Shown here: positions 46,365 to 56,844 of the stretch, piece by piece
How the letters are laid out: the number at the start of each line of letters is the position of its first letter
Position numbering within the stretch: position 1 is the stretch's first letter
Source: Zeimonas sp003577305
GTDB taxonomy: Bacteria; Pseudomonadota; Gammaproteobacteria; Burkholderiales; Burkholderiaceae_E
Direction of reading: 5' to 3'
DNA length: 64,000 bases
NCBI GenBank assembly: GCA_030263385.1
Contig: SZOX01000003.1
Coordinates: forward strand, 434,001 to 498,000
Position numbers and translations under genes: made by a program
The notes under the pieces: generated by a model
Told to the model about the DNA's origin: nothing
Databases searched by the model: none
What the model saw: the letters and a program-made list of their open reading frames with translations, nothing else

Positions 46365-47657
46365 TCAGCGTTCCGCGTGTGCCAGGGGCCGCGGCGCGCG
46401 CTCGCGGCTCGCGCCGGGCACGAGCTCGCGGTAGAAGTTGGGCAATGCGAACAGCGCCCCGTGGATGTCGCCGTTGTAGTAGCGCAGGCCGGAAATGCCG
46501 CGTTCGTCGATGCGCCGCTGGGCCGTCTGGGCATCGATCGCCACGGGGTCGAGCGTCTGCGAGGCGCAGCACATGCCCCAGTAGGCGCCGTAGAGAGGCA
46601 CGTACAGGCCGAGCGGGCGCACGATTGCGAAGACCGACGACACCGCGGCAAGAAGCTTGCGAACCAGGTCGGGGCGGAATACGGGCGATCCGATGTGCAG
46701 CGTGACTGCCGCGCCGGGATTCATCACCCGATCGAGCATCCGGAAGAACTCGGGCGTGTACAGGCGGTGCGCGGGCGTGTCGGGATCGGTGAGGTCGAGA
46801 ACGACCAGGTCGAAGCGCTCGCCGGCGGCGGCCATTGCTTCGACCAGCGTCCAGCCGTCGCCGATGCGCAGGTCCATCCGTGGGTCGTCGAACACGCCAC
46901 GATGCACCGACTGCAGGTGCTCGCGTGCGACGCGCACCACCTCGGCGTCGAGTTCGGCCATCACCACGCGCTCGATCGACGGGTGCTTGAGCAGTTCCTC
47001 GCTCGAGCCTCCGTCGCCGCCTCCGATGACCAGCGCCGACACCGGTCGCGGATGCGCGATCGCTGCCGAGTGCGTGATCGCCTCGTGGTAGAAGAACTCG
47101 TCACGCTCGGAAGTCATGTAGCAGCCGTCGAGGCGGAACAGGCGGCCCCACTGCGGCGTCTCGAACACTTCGAGCGTCTGGTAGGGAGTGCGCACCGTCT
47201 CGATGCGGCGCGCGGCGCGAAAGCCGAACGCGCTGTCGTCGTTGAGCCATTCGAGCAGCAGCTCGCCCGACTGCGAGACCGGGTCTTCCGATCCGCGAAG
47301 AATGCGGTTGGTGCCCTGCTGGCGCGGCGAGAACGCGACGATCAGGTCGTCGAGCAGCTTCTCGGCCTTGGACGAGTTGTCGGTGGAGAAGTTGCAGACG
47401 TAGACGTCGAGCGTCACGCCGGCGCGCTCGGGCCAGGTGTGGATCGCCAGATGCGACTCGGCCAGCAGCACGGCGCCGGTGACGCCGCCCGGTTCGCCCT
47501 GGTAGTCGGGGAAAGTGAAGAACTTCTCGTCGACCACGGTGAGCCCGGCCGCGTCGACCGCGTCGCGGCACAGCCGTTCGAGTCTCGAGGCGTCAGTGAG
47601 CAGTGCGCCGTCGCACTGGCAACCGTAAAGATCAGCGGTGAGGTGCAGTCCCTGCAT
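46365..47657 (-). CDS. Fused S-adenosylmethionine decarboxylase - polyamine aminopropyltransferase (SpeD-SpeE)
   Basis: One 430-residue frame encodes two consecutive spermidine enzymes. Residues 1 to about 120 are a bacterial class 1b SpeD: MQGLHLTADLYGC, AESHLAIHTWPE with the self-cleaving, pyruvoyl-forming Ser68, and His73 and Cys88. All three keep the spacing of Ser63/His68/Cys83 in the Thermotoga enzyme. Residues from about 135 to the end are SpeE: DGCYMTSERDEFFYHEAITHSA, VIGGGDGGSSEELLKH (methylthioadenosine/SAM site), LDLTDPDTPAHRLYT (catalytic aspartates) and YNGDIHGALFALPNF. Self-cleavage would leave the SpeE part on the alpha chain. The ATG at 47657 matches the family N-terminus; an ATG at 47699 adds 14 unconserved residues. 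The amine acceptor, probably putrescine, is inferred. Confidence 0.93.
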   Translation of the reverse strand: MQGLHLTADLYGCQCDGALLTDASRLERLCRDAVDAAGLTVVDEKFFTFPDYQGEPGGVTGAVLLAESHLAIHTWPERAGVTLDVYVCNFSTDNSSKAEKLLDDLIVAFSPRQQGTNRILRGSEDPVSQSGELLLEWLNDDSAFGFRAARRIETVRTPYQTLEVFETPQWGRLFRLDGCYMTSERDEFFYHEAITHSAAIAHPRPVSALVIGGGDGGSSEELLKHPSIERVVMAELDAEVVRVAREHLQSVHRGVFDDPRMDLRIGDGWTLVEAMAAAGERFDLVVLDLTDPDTPAHRLYTPEFFRMLDRVMNPGAAVTLHIGSPVFRPDLVRKLLAAVSSVFAIVRPLGLYVPLYGAYWGMCCASQTLDPVAIDAQTAQRRIDERGISGLRYYNGDIHGALFALPNFYRELVPGASRERAPRPLAHAER

Positions 47658-48059
47658 TCCGTTCCAACCCAGTCCCTTCCCGTCGCCGGCGTGGACCATT
47701 CTGCGGATTCGCGCCTTGACGGGTGCGAATCCTGGATTGAAGACCCCAAGTGCCCGGGAGCGCCATGCCGCGCACCCTCCGGGCCCGATCGGTTCAGCCC
47801 GGCTCGCGCCAGGCTGTTCAACCAGTTCCTGAGCATCCCCTTGGTCTTGATTCGGGGGGATCCAGATCAGTGGAAAGCCGCGAGGCGGTGAAGCAACCTC
47901 GCGAAAAGAGCCGGCTATTATAACGGGATTGCGGGTCGTGATGCCAGCCGATTTGTGGCGGTTTGCTAGAATGGGGCGCCTGCCCGGCGACGCCGGGCAG
48001 GCGCCGTCGGGCGTGCCGGGGCCGGAGCGCCGACCTGCACCCGTGCTGCGAGGACCGCG
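47658..48059. other. 402-base divergent intergenic region (SpeD-SpeE fusion / transketolase)
   Basis: It contains a perfect TATAAT on the minus strand (47922-47917) and a TAGAAT on the plus strand (47967-47972), about 45 bases apart. Neither has a convincing -35. The minus-strand -10 implies an untranslated leader of about 250 bases before the fusion gene. The leader shows GC-rich self-complementary stretches but no riboswitch I can name. The transketolase side has AGGA just before the start. Confidence 0.6.
47917..47922 (-). promoter_or_regulatory. Candidate -10 hexamer (TATAAT) for the SpeD-SpeE gene
   Basis: Consensus TATAAT on the minus strand in an otherwise GC-rich region. The sequence 16-18 bases upstream (GGCATC) is a poor -35, so an activator or extended contacts may be needed. 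Confidence 0.5.
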
Positions 48060-50162
48060 ATGGAGGCTCTCCTGGGACATAGCGCACAACCCGCCGCGAG
48101 CGGCGTTCCTGCCGGGGCGCCGCTGCCGGCGCCGGCGACCCTGAAGAAGATGGCCGATGCGATCCGCGCGCTGTCGATGGACGCGGTGCAGCAGGCCAAC
48201 TCGGGTCATCCGGGAATGCCGATGGGCATGGCCGAGATCGCGCTCGCATTGTGGTCGCGGCACCTGAAGCACAATCCCGCCAATCCGCACTGGCCCGACC
48301 GCGACCGCTTCGTGCTGTCCAACGGCCATGGCTCGATGCTGCTGTACTCGGTGCTGCACCTCACCGGCTACGCACTGCCGATCGACGAGTTGCGCAACTT
48401 CCGCCAGTTGCACTCGATGACGCCGGGGCATCCGGAAGTCGGCGTCACGCCTGGCGTCGAGACGACCACCGGTCCGCTCGGACAGGGCCTGGCCAACGCG
48501 GTGGGCATGGCGCTGGCCGAGCGGCTGCTGGCCGCGCGCTTCAACCGCGACGGCTTCCCGGTGATCGACCACTTCACCTGGGTATTCGCCGGCGACGGCT
48601 GCCTGATGGAGGGCATCTCGCACGAGGCCTGCTCGCTGGCCGGAACGCTGAAGCTGTCCAGGCTGGTGGTCTTCTACGACGACAACGGCATCTCGATCGA
48701 CGGGCGGGTCGAGCACTGGTTCCGCGACGACACCGTGCGCCGCTTCGAGGCCTACGGCTGGCACGTGATCCCCGACATCGACGGGTACGACGTGGCAGCC
48801 CTCGACCGCGCGATCGCGCTCGCGCGCGAGTGGGGCGAGCGCGGCCGCGACGGCGTGTTCGCGCCCACGCTGATCCAGTGCCGCACGATGATCGGCAAGG
48901 GCTCGCCCGGCCGCGTCAACACCGCGAAGGCGCACGGCGAGCCGCTCGGCAAGGACGAGATCGCGGCCACCCGCGCAGCGATCGACTGGCCGTATCCCCC
49001 GTTCGAGATCCCGCCCGAGGTGCGCGCGGCCTGGGACGCGCGCGACAGCGGCGCGCGCGCCGAGTCGTCCTGGCGCGCGATGTTCGAGCGCTACAGCGAG
49101 CGCTACCCGGCCGAGGCGCACGAGTTCGACCGGCGGATGCGCGGCGATCTTCCCGCTGCCTACGACGAGGCGCTCGACGCCGCGATCGACGAGGCCACTG
49201 CGCGCGCCGAGGCGATCGCCACCCGCAAGGCTTCGCAGAATGCGCTGAACCACTTCGGTCCGGCGCTGCCGGAGCTGATCGGCGGCTCGGCCGACCTCAC
49301 CGGCAGCAACCTCACCGACTTCAAGGGGGCGGGCGCACTGCGCGCCGACGACTCGTTCGTGCCGGGTCGCCACGTCAACTTCGGCGTGCGCGAGTTCGGC
49401 ATGAGCGCGATCCTGAACGGCCTGGCGCTGCACGGCGGCTTCGTGCCGTACGGCGGCACCTTCCTCGTTTTCTCCGACTATGCGCGCAACGCGGTGCGCA
49501 TGGCGGCGCTGATGAAGCAGCGCGTGATCTTCGTCTTCACGCACGACTCGATCGGTCTCGGAGAAGACGGCCCGACGCACCAGCCCGTGGAGCACGCGGC
49601 CTCGCTGCGGCTGATTCCGCGGCTCGACGTCTGGCGTCCCTGCGACCCGATCGAGTCGGCGATGGCCTGGGGCGCCGCGATCGCACGGCGCGACGGGCCG
49701 AGCGCGCTGCTGTTCTCGCGCCAGGCGGTGCCGTTCGTCACGCGCTCGGCGCGCCAGGTCGACGCGATCGCCCGCGGCGCCTACGTGCTGCGCGATGCCG
49801 AGGAAGCCCGCGCGGTGATCGTCGCCACCGGTTCCGAGGTCGCGCTCGCGCTCGCGGCGCGCCAACTGCTTGCCGCCGACGGCATCGCGGTGCGCGTCGT
49901 CTCGATGCCCTCGACGACCGTGTTCGATCGCCAGGAGCCCTCGTACCGCAGCTACGTCCTGCCCGATCACCTGCCGCGCATCGCGGTCGAAGCGGGAGTT
50001 ACCGACGGATGGTGGAAATACGGCTGCGACGCAGTCGTGGGCCTCGACACCTTCGGTGAATCCGCGCCGGCAGGCGTGCTCGCCAACCTGTTCGGATTCA
50101 CCGCCGAGAACGTCGCCGACACGGTGCGCGAGGCCTTGCGCCGGCGCGCCACGCGGCGCTGA
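48060..50162 (+). CDS. tkt: Transketolase
   Basis: Transketolase moves two-carbon units between sugar phosphates in the pentose phosphate pathway with thiamine diphosphate. The 700-residue protein has KMADAIRALSMDAVQQANSGHPGMPMGMAEIA, FVLSNGHGSMLLYSVLHLTGY, GVETTTGPLGQGLANAVGMA, the ThDP/Mg motif GDGCLMEGISHEACSLAG, and DSIGLGEDGPTHQPVEHAASLRLIP in the pyrimidine-binding domain. The start at 48060 adds a short nonconserved leader of about 28 residues before the family N-terminus. It is first in tkt-gap-pgk. Confidence 0.95.
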   Translation: MEALLGHSAQPAASGVPAGAPLPAPATLKKMADAIRALSMDAVQQANSGHPGMPMGMAEIALALWSRHLKHNPANPHWPDRDRFVLSNGHGSMLLYSVLHLTGYALPIDELRNFRQLHSMTPGHPEVGVTPGVETTTGPLGQGLANAVGMALAERLLAARFNRDGFPVIDHFTWVFAGDGCLMEGISHEACSLAGTLKLSRLVVFYDDNGISIDGRVEHWFRDDTVRRFEAYGWHVIPDIDGYDVAALDRAIALAREWGERGRDGVFAPTLIQCRTMIGKGSPGRVNTAKAHGEPLGKDEIAATRAAIDWPYPPFEIPPEVRAAWDARDSGARAESSWRAMFERYSERYPAEAHEFDRRMRGDLPAAYDEALDAAIDEATARAEAIATRKASQNALNHFGPALPELIGGSADLTGSNLTDFKGAGALRADDSFVPGRHVNFGVREFGMSAILNGLALHGGFVPYGGTFLVFSDYARNAVRMAALMKQRVIFVFTHDSIGLGEDGPTHQPVEHAASLRLIPRLDVWRPCDPIESAMAWGAAIARRDGPSALLFSRQAVPFVTRSARQVDAIARGAYVLRDAEEARAVIVATGSEVALALAARQLLAADGIAVRVVSMPSTTVFDRQEPSYRSYVLPDHLPRIAVEAGVTDGWWKYGCDAVVGLDTFGESAPAGVLANLFGFTAENVADTVREALRRRATRR

Positions 50163-50201
50163 GGGCGAACCCATCACGTTCAACACCACGGAAACCAAGC
50201 C

Positions 50202-51212
<1,011 letters not shown>

Positions 51213-51342
51213 ACGCGCTCCGGGCGTGCGGTCGCGCGCGCCCGCAACAGCGCGACGCCGCCCCCCGATGAGCGCCCGCCTGCCCGCCGCCGCCGGGGGC
51301 GCAGTTGCGCCGACCGGCGGCCGAACGAGCCCGGAGGTACCG

Positions 51343-52521
51343 ATGCAGTTCCGACGCATGACCGATCTCGACCTGCGCGGCAAGCGCGTGTTCATTCGCG
51401 CCGACCTGAACGTGCCGCAGGACGACGCCGGGGCGGTCACCGACGACACGCGCATCCGTGCCTCGCTGCCGGCGATCGAGCACTGCCTGCAGGCGGGCGC
51501 GGCGGTGATGGTCACCTCGCACCTGGGACGCCCGACCGAAGGAAGGCTCGAACCGGCCGATTCGCTCGCGCCGATCGCCGCGCGGCTCGGCGAGTTGCTC
51601 GGGCGTCCGGTGCGACTCGTCGCCGACTGGGTCGACGGCGGCTTCGAGGTCGCGCCCGGCGAGGTGGTGCTGCTCGAGAACTGCCGGGTCAATCCGGGCG
51701 AGAAAAAGAACGACGAGTCGCTGTCGCGCAAGATGGCGGCGCTGTGCGACGTCTACGTGAACGACGCGTTCGGCACCGCGCATCGCGCCGAGGCGACCAC
51801 GCACGGCATCGCGCGCTTTGCGCCGGTCGCCTGTGCGGGCCCGCTGCTGGCAGCCGAACTCGATGCGCTCGGCAAGGCGCTGGGCGACCCGAAGCGCCCG
51901 CTGGTGGCGATCGTGGCGGGCTCGAAGGTGTCGACCAAGCTCACGATCCTGGAGTCGCTGGCGAAGAAGGTCGACCAGCTGATCGTCGGCGGCGGCATCG
52001 CCAATACCTTCATGCTGGCAGCGGGCCTGCCGATCGGCAAGTCGCTGGCCGAGCGCGAGCTCGCCGGCGAGGCCAAGGCGATCATCGAGCTGATGGCCGC
52101 GCGCGGCGCGCAGGTGCCGATTCCGGTCGATGTCGTCTGCGCGAAGGACTTCTCGGCCGCGGCGGCCGCGACTGCGAAGGCGGCCACCGAAGTGGCCGAC
52201 GACGACCTGATCCTCGACATCGGCCCGAAGACGGCGCAGGCGCTCGCCGCGCGACTGAAGCAGGCCGGCACCATCGTCTGGAACGGGCCGGTGGGCGTGT
52301 TCGAATTCGACGCCTTCGCCGGCGGCACCCGCGCGATAGCGCAGGCGATCGCCGAGTCGCCCGCTTTCTCGATAGCCGGCGGCGGCGACACGCTGGCGGC
52401 GATCGCGAAGTTCGGCATCACCGACCGCGTCGGCTACATCTCCACCGGCGGGGGCGCGTTCCTCGAGTTCCTCGAGGGCAAGACGCTGCCGGCAGTGGCG
52501 GCGCTGGCCGAGCGGGCGTGA
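51343..52521 (+). CDS. pgk: Phosphoglycerate kinase
   Basis: It transfers the acyl phosphate of 1,3-bisphosphoglycerate to ADP. The 392-residue protein has KRVFIRADLNVPQDD, VMVTSHLGRPTEG, VNDAFGTAHRAEATTHG, IVAGSKVSTKLTILESLAKKVDQLIVGGGIANTF, TIVWNGPVGVFEFDAFAGGTRA and GGGDTLAAIAKF. The ATG at 51343 has GGAGG 5 bases upstream. A possible ATG at 51268 lies in unconserved sequence. It is third in tkt-gap-pgk and ends 35 bases before the convergent ABC transporter operon. Confidence 0.96.
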   Translation: MQFRRMTDLDLRGKRVFIRADLNVPQDDAGAVTDDTRIRASLPAIEHCLQAGAAVMVTSHLGRPTEGRLEPADSLAPIAARLGELLGRPVRLVADWVDGGFEVAPGEVVLLENCRVNPGEKKNDESLSRKMAALCDVYVNDAFGTAHRAEATTHGIARFAPVACAGPLLAAELDALGKALGDPKRPLVAIVAGSKVSTKLTILESLAKKVDQLIVGGGIANTFMLAAGLPIGKSLAERELAGEAKAIIELMAARGAQVPIPVDVVCAKDFSAAAAATAKAATEVADDDLILDIGPKTAQALAARLKQAGTIVWNGPVGVFEFDAFAGGTRAIAQAIAESPAFSIAGGGDTLAAIAKFGITDRVGYISTGGGAFLEFLEGKTLPAVAALAERA

Positions 52522-52556
52522 GCCTTCGCGAGCGCGCGTGAACCGGCACGAGTGCG

Positions 52557-53414
52557 CTACTTCACCGCCCCCACGGTGAAGCCGGCGACGAACCGGTCGA
52601 CGAAGAGGTTGTAGAGCACCGCCACCGGAATGCTCACGATCAGGCAGGCGCCCATCAGCGAGCCCCAGAAGTAGACGTCGCCGCGTACCAGGAACGTCGG
52701 CACGCCGACGCTAACCGTGTAGTGCGACGACGTGGTGATGAAGGTGAGTGCGTAGACGAACTCCTGCATCACCAGCGTGAGCGTGAAGATCACCACCGTG
52801 AGGATGCCCGCCGAGGACACCGGCACGACGACCTTCACGAAGGCGCGGAACCTCGACAGCCCGTCGATCATCGCCGCCTCCTCGATGTCGCGCGGAATCG
52901 ACTTGAAGAAGCCCATCATCAGCCAGGTGCAGAACGGCACGGTGAAGCTCGGGTAGACCAGGACCAGCGACCATAGCGAGTCCTGCAGGCCCAGGTCGCC
53001 GACGATGCGCGAGAACGGGATGAACAGGATCGTGGGCGGAATCAGGTAGGTGAGGAAGATGCCAATTGCCAGGCGCTGGCTCCAGCGGCCGGTCAGGCGC
53101 GCCAGCGCGTAGCCGGCGGGCACCGCGAGCGCCAGCGTGATGATCGTCACCAGCACGCCGACTTCGAGGGTGTTGACGATCCAGGTCCCGAAGAGCGTGT
53201 CCTCGAACAGGATGCGCAGGTTCTCCAGCGTCGGCGGCAGGTTGAACACGAACGGGTTGTGGTGCACGTCGATCAGGTCCTTCGTCTCCTTGAAGGTTGT
53301 GAGCACCATCCAGTAGAACGGAAACGCGAGGAACGCCGCGAACGCCGCCAGGACCAGCACGTGCCCGAAGCGCGCCGCCCCACGCCTGGCCCGGAATGCA
53401 AGCGGCGCGTTCAT
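52557..53414 (-). CDS. Sugar-type ABC transporter permease, MalG family
   Basis: A 285-residue inner-membrane protein with six helices. FPFYWMVLTTFKETKDL near the N-terminus and the coupling-helix EAA motif EEAAMIDGLSRFRAFVKVVVPVSSAGI identify the MalG/UgpE family. The ATG at 53414 overlaps the stop of the partner permease as ATGA. It is last in the operon. Confidence 0.92.
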   Translation of the reverse strand: MNAPLAFRARRGAARFGHVLVLAAFAAFLAFPFYWMVLTTFKETKDLIDVHHNPFVFNLPPTLENLRILFEDTLFGTWIVNTLEVGVLVTIITLALAVPAGYALARLTGRWSQRLAIGIFLTYLIPPTILFIPFSRIVGDLGLQDSLWSLVLVYPSFTVPFCTWLMMGFFKSIPRDIEEAAMIDGLSRFRAFVKVVVPVSSAGILTVVIFTLTLVMQEFVYALTFITTSSHYTVSVGVPTFLVRGDVYFWGSLMGACLIVSIPVAVLYNLFVDRFVAGFTVGAVK

Positions 53415-54346
53415 GCGACTTCGGCGCGCCGCGCCACCGTGAGGAAGAGGATCGCCACCGCCACCAGCACCGGGAACAGGAACAGCGAGATGGCGGCGCC
53501 GCCGGCCAGGTCGCCGCCCTCGATGCCGGTGAAGAACGCATAGCTGGCGATCACCTGCGTGCTGTCGAACGGGCCGCCGCGCGTGAGCACGTAGATGACG
53601 ATCAGGTCGGTGAAGGTGAACACGATGCCGAACAGCAGCGCCACCAGCATGATCGGCATCACCAGCGGAAGGTTGATCATGAACAGGCGTCGCCAGAAGC
53701 CCGCGCCGTCGACCTGCGCCGCATCGTGGATGTCCTGGGGAATCGCCGAGAGACCGGCCAGGATGATCACGGTGGCCAGCGGCAGCAGCCGCCAGACGTC
53801 GACCATGACGATCGAGGCCATCGCCAGGTCGGGCTGGCCGAGCCATATCGGCCAGGTGTTCGGGCCGAAGAGGCCCAGCGCGCGCGCGCTCCAGTTGATG
53901 ATGCTGTAGACCGGGTCGAAGATCCACAGCCAGCCGATGCTGCCCAGCGAGATCGGCGCCACCCACGGCAGCAGGATCAGCAGCCGCACCAGCCACTTGC
54001 CGCGGAAGTCGCGGTACAGCGCCATCGCCAGCACCTTGCCCAGCACCACCACCAACGCCTGCGAAACCAGCGTGAAGACCACCGCGTTGCGCAGCGAACC
54101 CCAGAAGGTCGGGTCGTCCACGATGGCTGCGAAGTTGCGCAGGCCGACGAAGTCCAGCGAGGTGCTGCCGACGGTCGCGTCGCTCAGGCTGTAGGCGACC
54201 GCGAGCACGAACGGGAACCCCACCAGCGCGACGATGTAGACGACGGCGGGTGCGATCAGCAGGCGCCCGAGCCACAGTTCGTCGTCGAGCCAGTTCGGGC
54301 GCCGCTTCGCGTCGGCCTGCGGCGCCGGGGCGGCGACGCTGCTCAT
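53411..54346 (-). CDS. Sugar-type ABC transporter permease, MalF family
   Basis: A 311-residue membrane protein. WLGRLLIAPAVVYIVALVGFPFVLAVAYSLSDA forms the first helix. The EAA motif is HDAAQVDGAGFWRRLFMINLPLVMPIM and TDLIVIYVLTRGGPFDSTQVIASYAF follows. It pairs with the MalG-type permease. The ATG at 54346 overlaps the ATPase gene's stop as ATGA. Confidence 0.92.
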   Translation of the reverse strand: MSSVAAPAPQADAKRRPNWLDDELWLGRLLIAPAVVYIVALVGFPFVLAVAYSLSDATVGSTSLDFVGLRNFAAIVDDPTFWGSLRNAVVFTLVSQALVVVLGKVLAMALYRDFRGKWLVRLLILLPWVAPISLGSIGWLWIFDPVYSIINWSARALGLFGPNTWPIWLGQPDLAMASIVMVDVWRLLPLATVIILAGLSAIPQDIHDAAQVDGAGFWRRLFMINLPLVMPIMLVALLFGIVFTFTDLIVIYVLTRGGPFDSTQVIASYAFFTGIEGGDLAGGAAISLFLFPVLVAVAILFLTVARRAEVA

Positions 54347-55374
54347 GTCGGGGCCGCCGGGCGCTTCAGGCCCGTCTCGCGGTCGAAGTACCTGAGGTCG
54401 CCGGGGCGCAGCGCGAAGTCGTAGCGGCGCCCGGGCTCCAGCGGCGCCGGCACATTCGAGGGCAGCCGGCAGACCACGCGGGTCCGCGTATGCGGGGGCT
54501 CCAGCGCCGCGTAGACCAGCCGGTCGGCGCCCAGGTGCTCGATGCGCGTCACGGTCAGCGGAATGTCCACGACCGCGTCGCCCGCCGGGAAGGCTTCGCG
54601 CGGCAGCAGGTGCTCCGGGCGAAAGCCGCACGACACCGGGCCGTCATCCATCAGGTTCATCGGCGGGCTGCCGAGGAACGTGGCGACGAATGTGTCGGCC
54701 GGCTCGTGGTAGACCTCGAGCGGCGTGCCGAGCTGGCGCACGCGCCCGTGGTCGAGTACGGCGATCCGGTCGCCCAGCCCCATCGCCTCGATCTGGTCGT
54801 GGGTGACGTAGACCGTGGTGGTGCCGAGTCGGCGCTGGAACTGCTGCAGCTCGTCGCGCGCCGAGGTGCGCAGCTTGGCGTCGAGGTTCGACAGCGGCTC
54901 GTCGAGCAGGAACACCACCGGATTGCGCACCACCGCGCGCGCCAGCGCCACGCGCTGGCGCTCGCCGCCGGAGAGCTGCCGCGGCTTGCGTTCGAGCAGG
55001 CGCTCGATGCCGAACATCGACGCGGCCTGCGCGACCTTGTCGGCGACCTCGTGCCGCGGCATGCCCACCGCCGCGAGCGGGAACGCGATGTTGCGGTACA
55101 CGCTCAGGTGCGGGTACAGCGCGTAGCTCTGGAACACCATCGCGATGTTGCGCGCGCGCGGCGGCAGGTGCGTCACCGTGCGCCCGCCGATCAGCACCTC
55201 GCCGGCGCTGGGCGTCTCCAGTCCGGCGAGCATGCGCAGCAGCGTCGTCTTGCCGCAGCCGGAGGGCCCGAGCAGCACCAGGAACTCGCCTTCGCGTACC
55301 GCGAGGTCGATGCCGTCGACGGCGTTCGCCGTCTCGAAGCGCTTGGTCAGCGCGCGGGTCTCGACCGTGGCCAT
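54343..55374 (-). CDS. ABC transporter ATP-binding protein, MalK/UgpC type
   Basis: 343 residues. The nucleotide-binding domain has Walker A LLGPSGCGKTTLLRML, Q-loop MVFQSYALYPHLSVYRNIAFPL, signature LSGGERQRVALARA, Walker B VVFLLDEPLSNLDAKLR and the switch His in VYVTHDQIEAMGLGDRI. A TOBE-type C-terminal domain (about 235-343) is shorter than in MalK. The ATG at 55374 gives MATVETRALTKRFE. It lies between the binding protein and the permeases, so the operon encodes a complete importer. Confidence 0.94.
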   Translation of the reverse strand: MATVETRALTKRFETANAVDGIDLAVREGEFLVLLGPSGCGKTTLLRMLAGLETPSAGEVLIGGRTVTHLPPRARNIAMVFQSYALYPHLSVYRNIAFPLAAVGMPRHEVADKVAQAASMFGIERLLERKPRQLSGGERQRVALARAVVRNPVVFLLDEPLSNLDAKLRTSARDELQQFQRRLGTTTVYVTHDQIEAMGLGDRIAVLDHGRVRQLGTPLEVYHEPADTFVATFLGSPPMNLMDDGPVSCGFRPEHLLPREAFPAGDAVVDIPLTVTRIEHLGADRLVYAALEPPHTRTRVVCRLPSNVPAPLEPGRRYDFALRPGDLRYFDRETGLKRPAAPT

Positions 55375-55390
55375 CGACGCGACCGCCGCT

Positions 55391-56800
55391 TCAGACGAGC
55401 TTCTTGGTCTGCCACTTGGCGAAGATCGCGCGGCACTTGCGGTCGGCCTCCCTGATCGCCGCCTGCGGCGACATCGCGCCCGAGGCCGCTTTGGCGAACA
55501 TCGTGTTGAGCACCCAGGTGCCGAAGATCTCGTCGACCGCCGCATTGGCGTAGCCCGGGTAGCCGACGTTCGTGGCCCACTTCGTCACGTCGGCCAGCAC
55601 CTTGTACTTGCCAGCGGGCGTGTGCGGGTCGTCGGCCAGCAGTTTGTCGAGATCGGGGACGGTGCTGGCGAAGCACGGGAAGTTGTAGTACTGGCTGGCG
55701 ACGAAGCCGCGGTGGAAGTTGTCGATGTAGTCGACCAGGAACTTCTTCGCGCCCTCGACGTTCTCGGCGAACTTCCAGATGACGTAGCAGTCCATCACGT
55801 GCTCGAGGCCGATCGCGCGCGTGCTCCCCATCAGCGCCTTCGTCAGTCCGATCTGGTCGGCGATCGGCAGCTTGTCGTTCTCGGCGGCGCGCGTGGTGGA
55901 AATCGCGTTCAGGCACAGGGAGATCTTGCCGGCGAGCAGCGCGCGGTTGTTCGACGACGCGTCCCAGGCCATCACCTCGGGGGTCATCGTCGCCTTGTAG
56001 AGCCCGGTGGCGAACTTCACCGCCTCGAGCGTGTTCTTCGAGTCGAGCACGACGCGGCCTTCGGCATCCTGCACCGAGCCGCCGAATGCATAGAGCAGGG
56101 TGCGCATCGCCATCGCGGTGTCGAGCTCGGCCGACAGGCCGATGCCCACCGGGACGTTCTTCGTCTCCTTGATCTTCCTGCCGACGCGCAGTACGTCTTC
56201 CCAGCTGCGCGGGCCCTGCGCCATGCCGGCCTCGGACCACAGGTCGATGCGGTAGTTCACCGGGTCGGGAACGAAGCTGTCGGAGAAGCCGAAGTACTTC
56301 CCGGTCTTCGGGTTGTAGGTGCTCTTGACGGCCAGGTCGATCGGCTTGCCGTGCTTGCGCTCGCACTCCTGGTAGATCTCCCGGTGGTCGATCACCTGCG
56401 TCTCGTAGGTCGGGGGCGGCCACAGGAACATGAACAGGTCGTGCCCTTTCCGTGCCGAGACCTCCGCGGCGGCGCGCGAGTTGATCGCGGGGATGCCGAC
56501 GTGGTCGACGATCACCTCGGTGTCGTTCTTCTCGCCCCACTGCTTCGTGTATTCGTCGTCGAACCACTTGTCGTAGGCGGGCACGAAGTGGGCCCATTGC
56601 AGGATCTTCAGCGTCTTGCCGGCCGCTCGGGCCCGGCGCGGCAGGATCAGCGGACCGATGCCGAGCGCGGCGCCGGCGGCGCCGGCGTCGCGGATGAACC
56701 GGCGCCGCGCCGGCGCGCCGGGGCCGGATTCTCCGGCCCTGACAGTCTCGGCAAGCGCGATCGCATCGTCTGTCGGCCTGGTGGTGGAAGTCTCGTTCAT
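55391..56800 (-). CDS. ABC transporter substrate-binding protein (family 1, sugar type)
   Basis: 469 residues. The N-terminus has a twin-arginine-like motif RRRFIRDAGAAGAALGIG preceded by about 33 residues, suggesting Tat export. The mature part begins KTLKILQWAHFVPAYDKWFDDEYTKQWGEKNDTEV and has NSRAAAEVSARKGHDLFMFLWPPP, a bacterial extracellular solute-binding family 1 pattern. The ligand is not predictable; family members bind sugars, polyols and other small solutes. The ATG at 56800 has AGGA about 9 bases upstream. It follows the AhpD-like gene by 44 bases. Confidence 0.9.
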   Translation of the reverse strand: MNETSTTRPTDDAIALAETVRAGESGPGAPARRRFIRDAGAAGAALGIGPLILPRRARAAGKTLKILQWAHFVPAYDKWFDDEYTKQWGEKNDTEVIVDHVGIPAINSRAAAEVSARKGHDLFMFLWPPPTYETQVIDHREIYQECERKHGKPIDLAVKSTYNPKTGKYFGFSDSFVPDPVNYRIDLWSEAGMAQGPRSWEDVLRVGRKIKETKNVPVGIGLSAELDTAMAMRTLLYAFGGSVQDAEGRVVLDSKNTLEAVKFATGLYKATMTPEVMAWDASSNNRALLAGKISLCLNAISTTRAAENDKLPIADQIGLTKALMGSTRAIGLEHVMDCYVIWKFAENVEGAKKFLVDYIDNFHRGFVASQYYNFPCFASTVPDLDKLLADDPHTPAGKYKVLADVTKWATNVGYPGYANAAVDEIFGTWVLNTMFAKAASGAMSPQAAIREADRKCRAIFAKWQTKKLV

Positions 56801-56844
56801 GACTGCATTCCTTTCGCATGAGTCCGGTGAAGCGGGCCGGAGGA

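Noticed and set aside
47414..47836. A possible upstream open frame (MLRNWLNSLARAGL...) in the leader of the SpeD-SpeE gene
   Set aside because: AAGGGG touches the ATG with no spacing, and the frame runs deep into the SpeD coding region in another frame; no support for translation.
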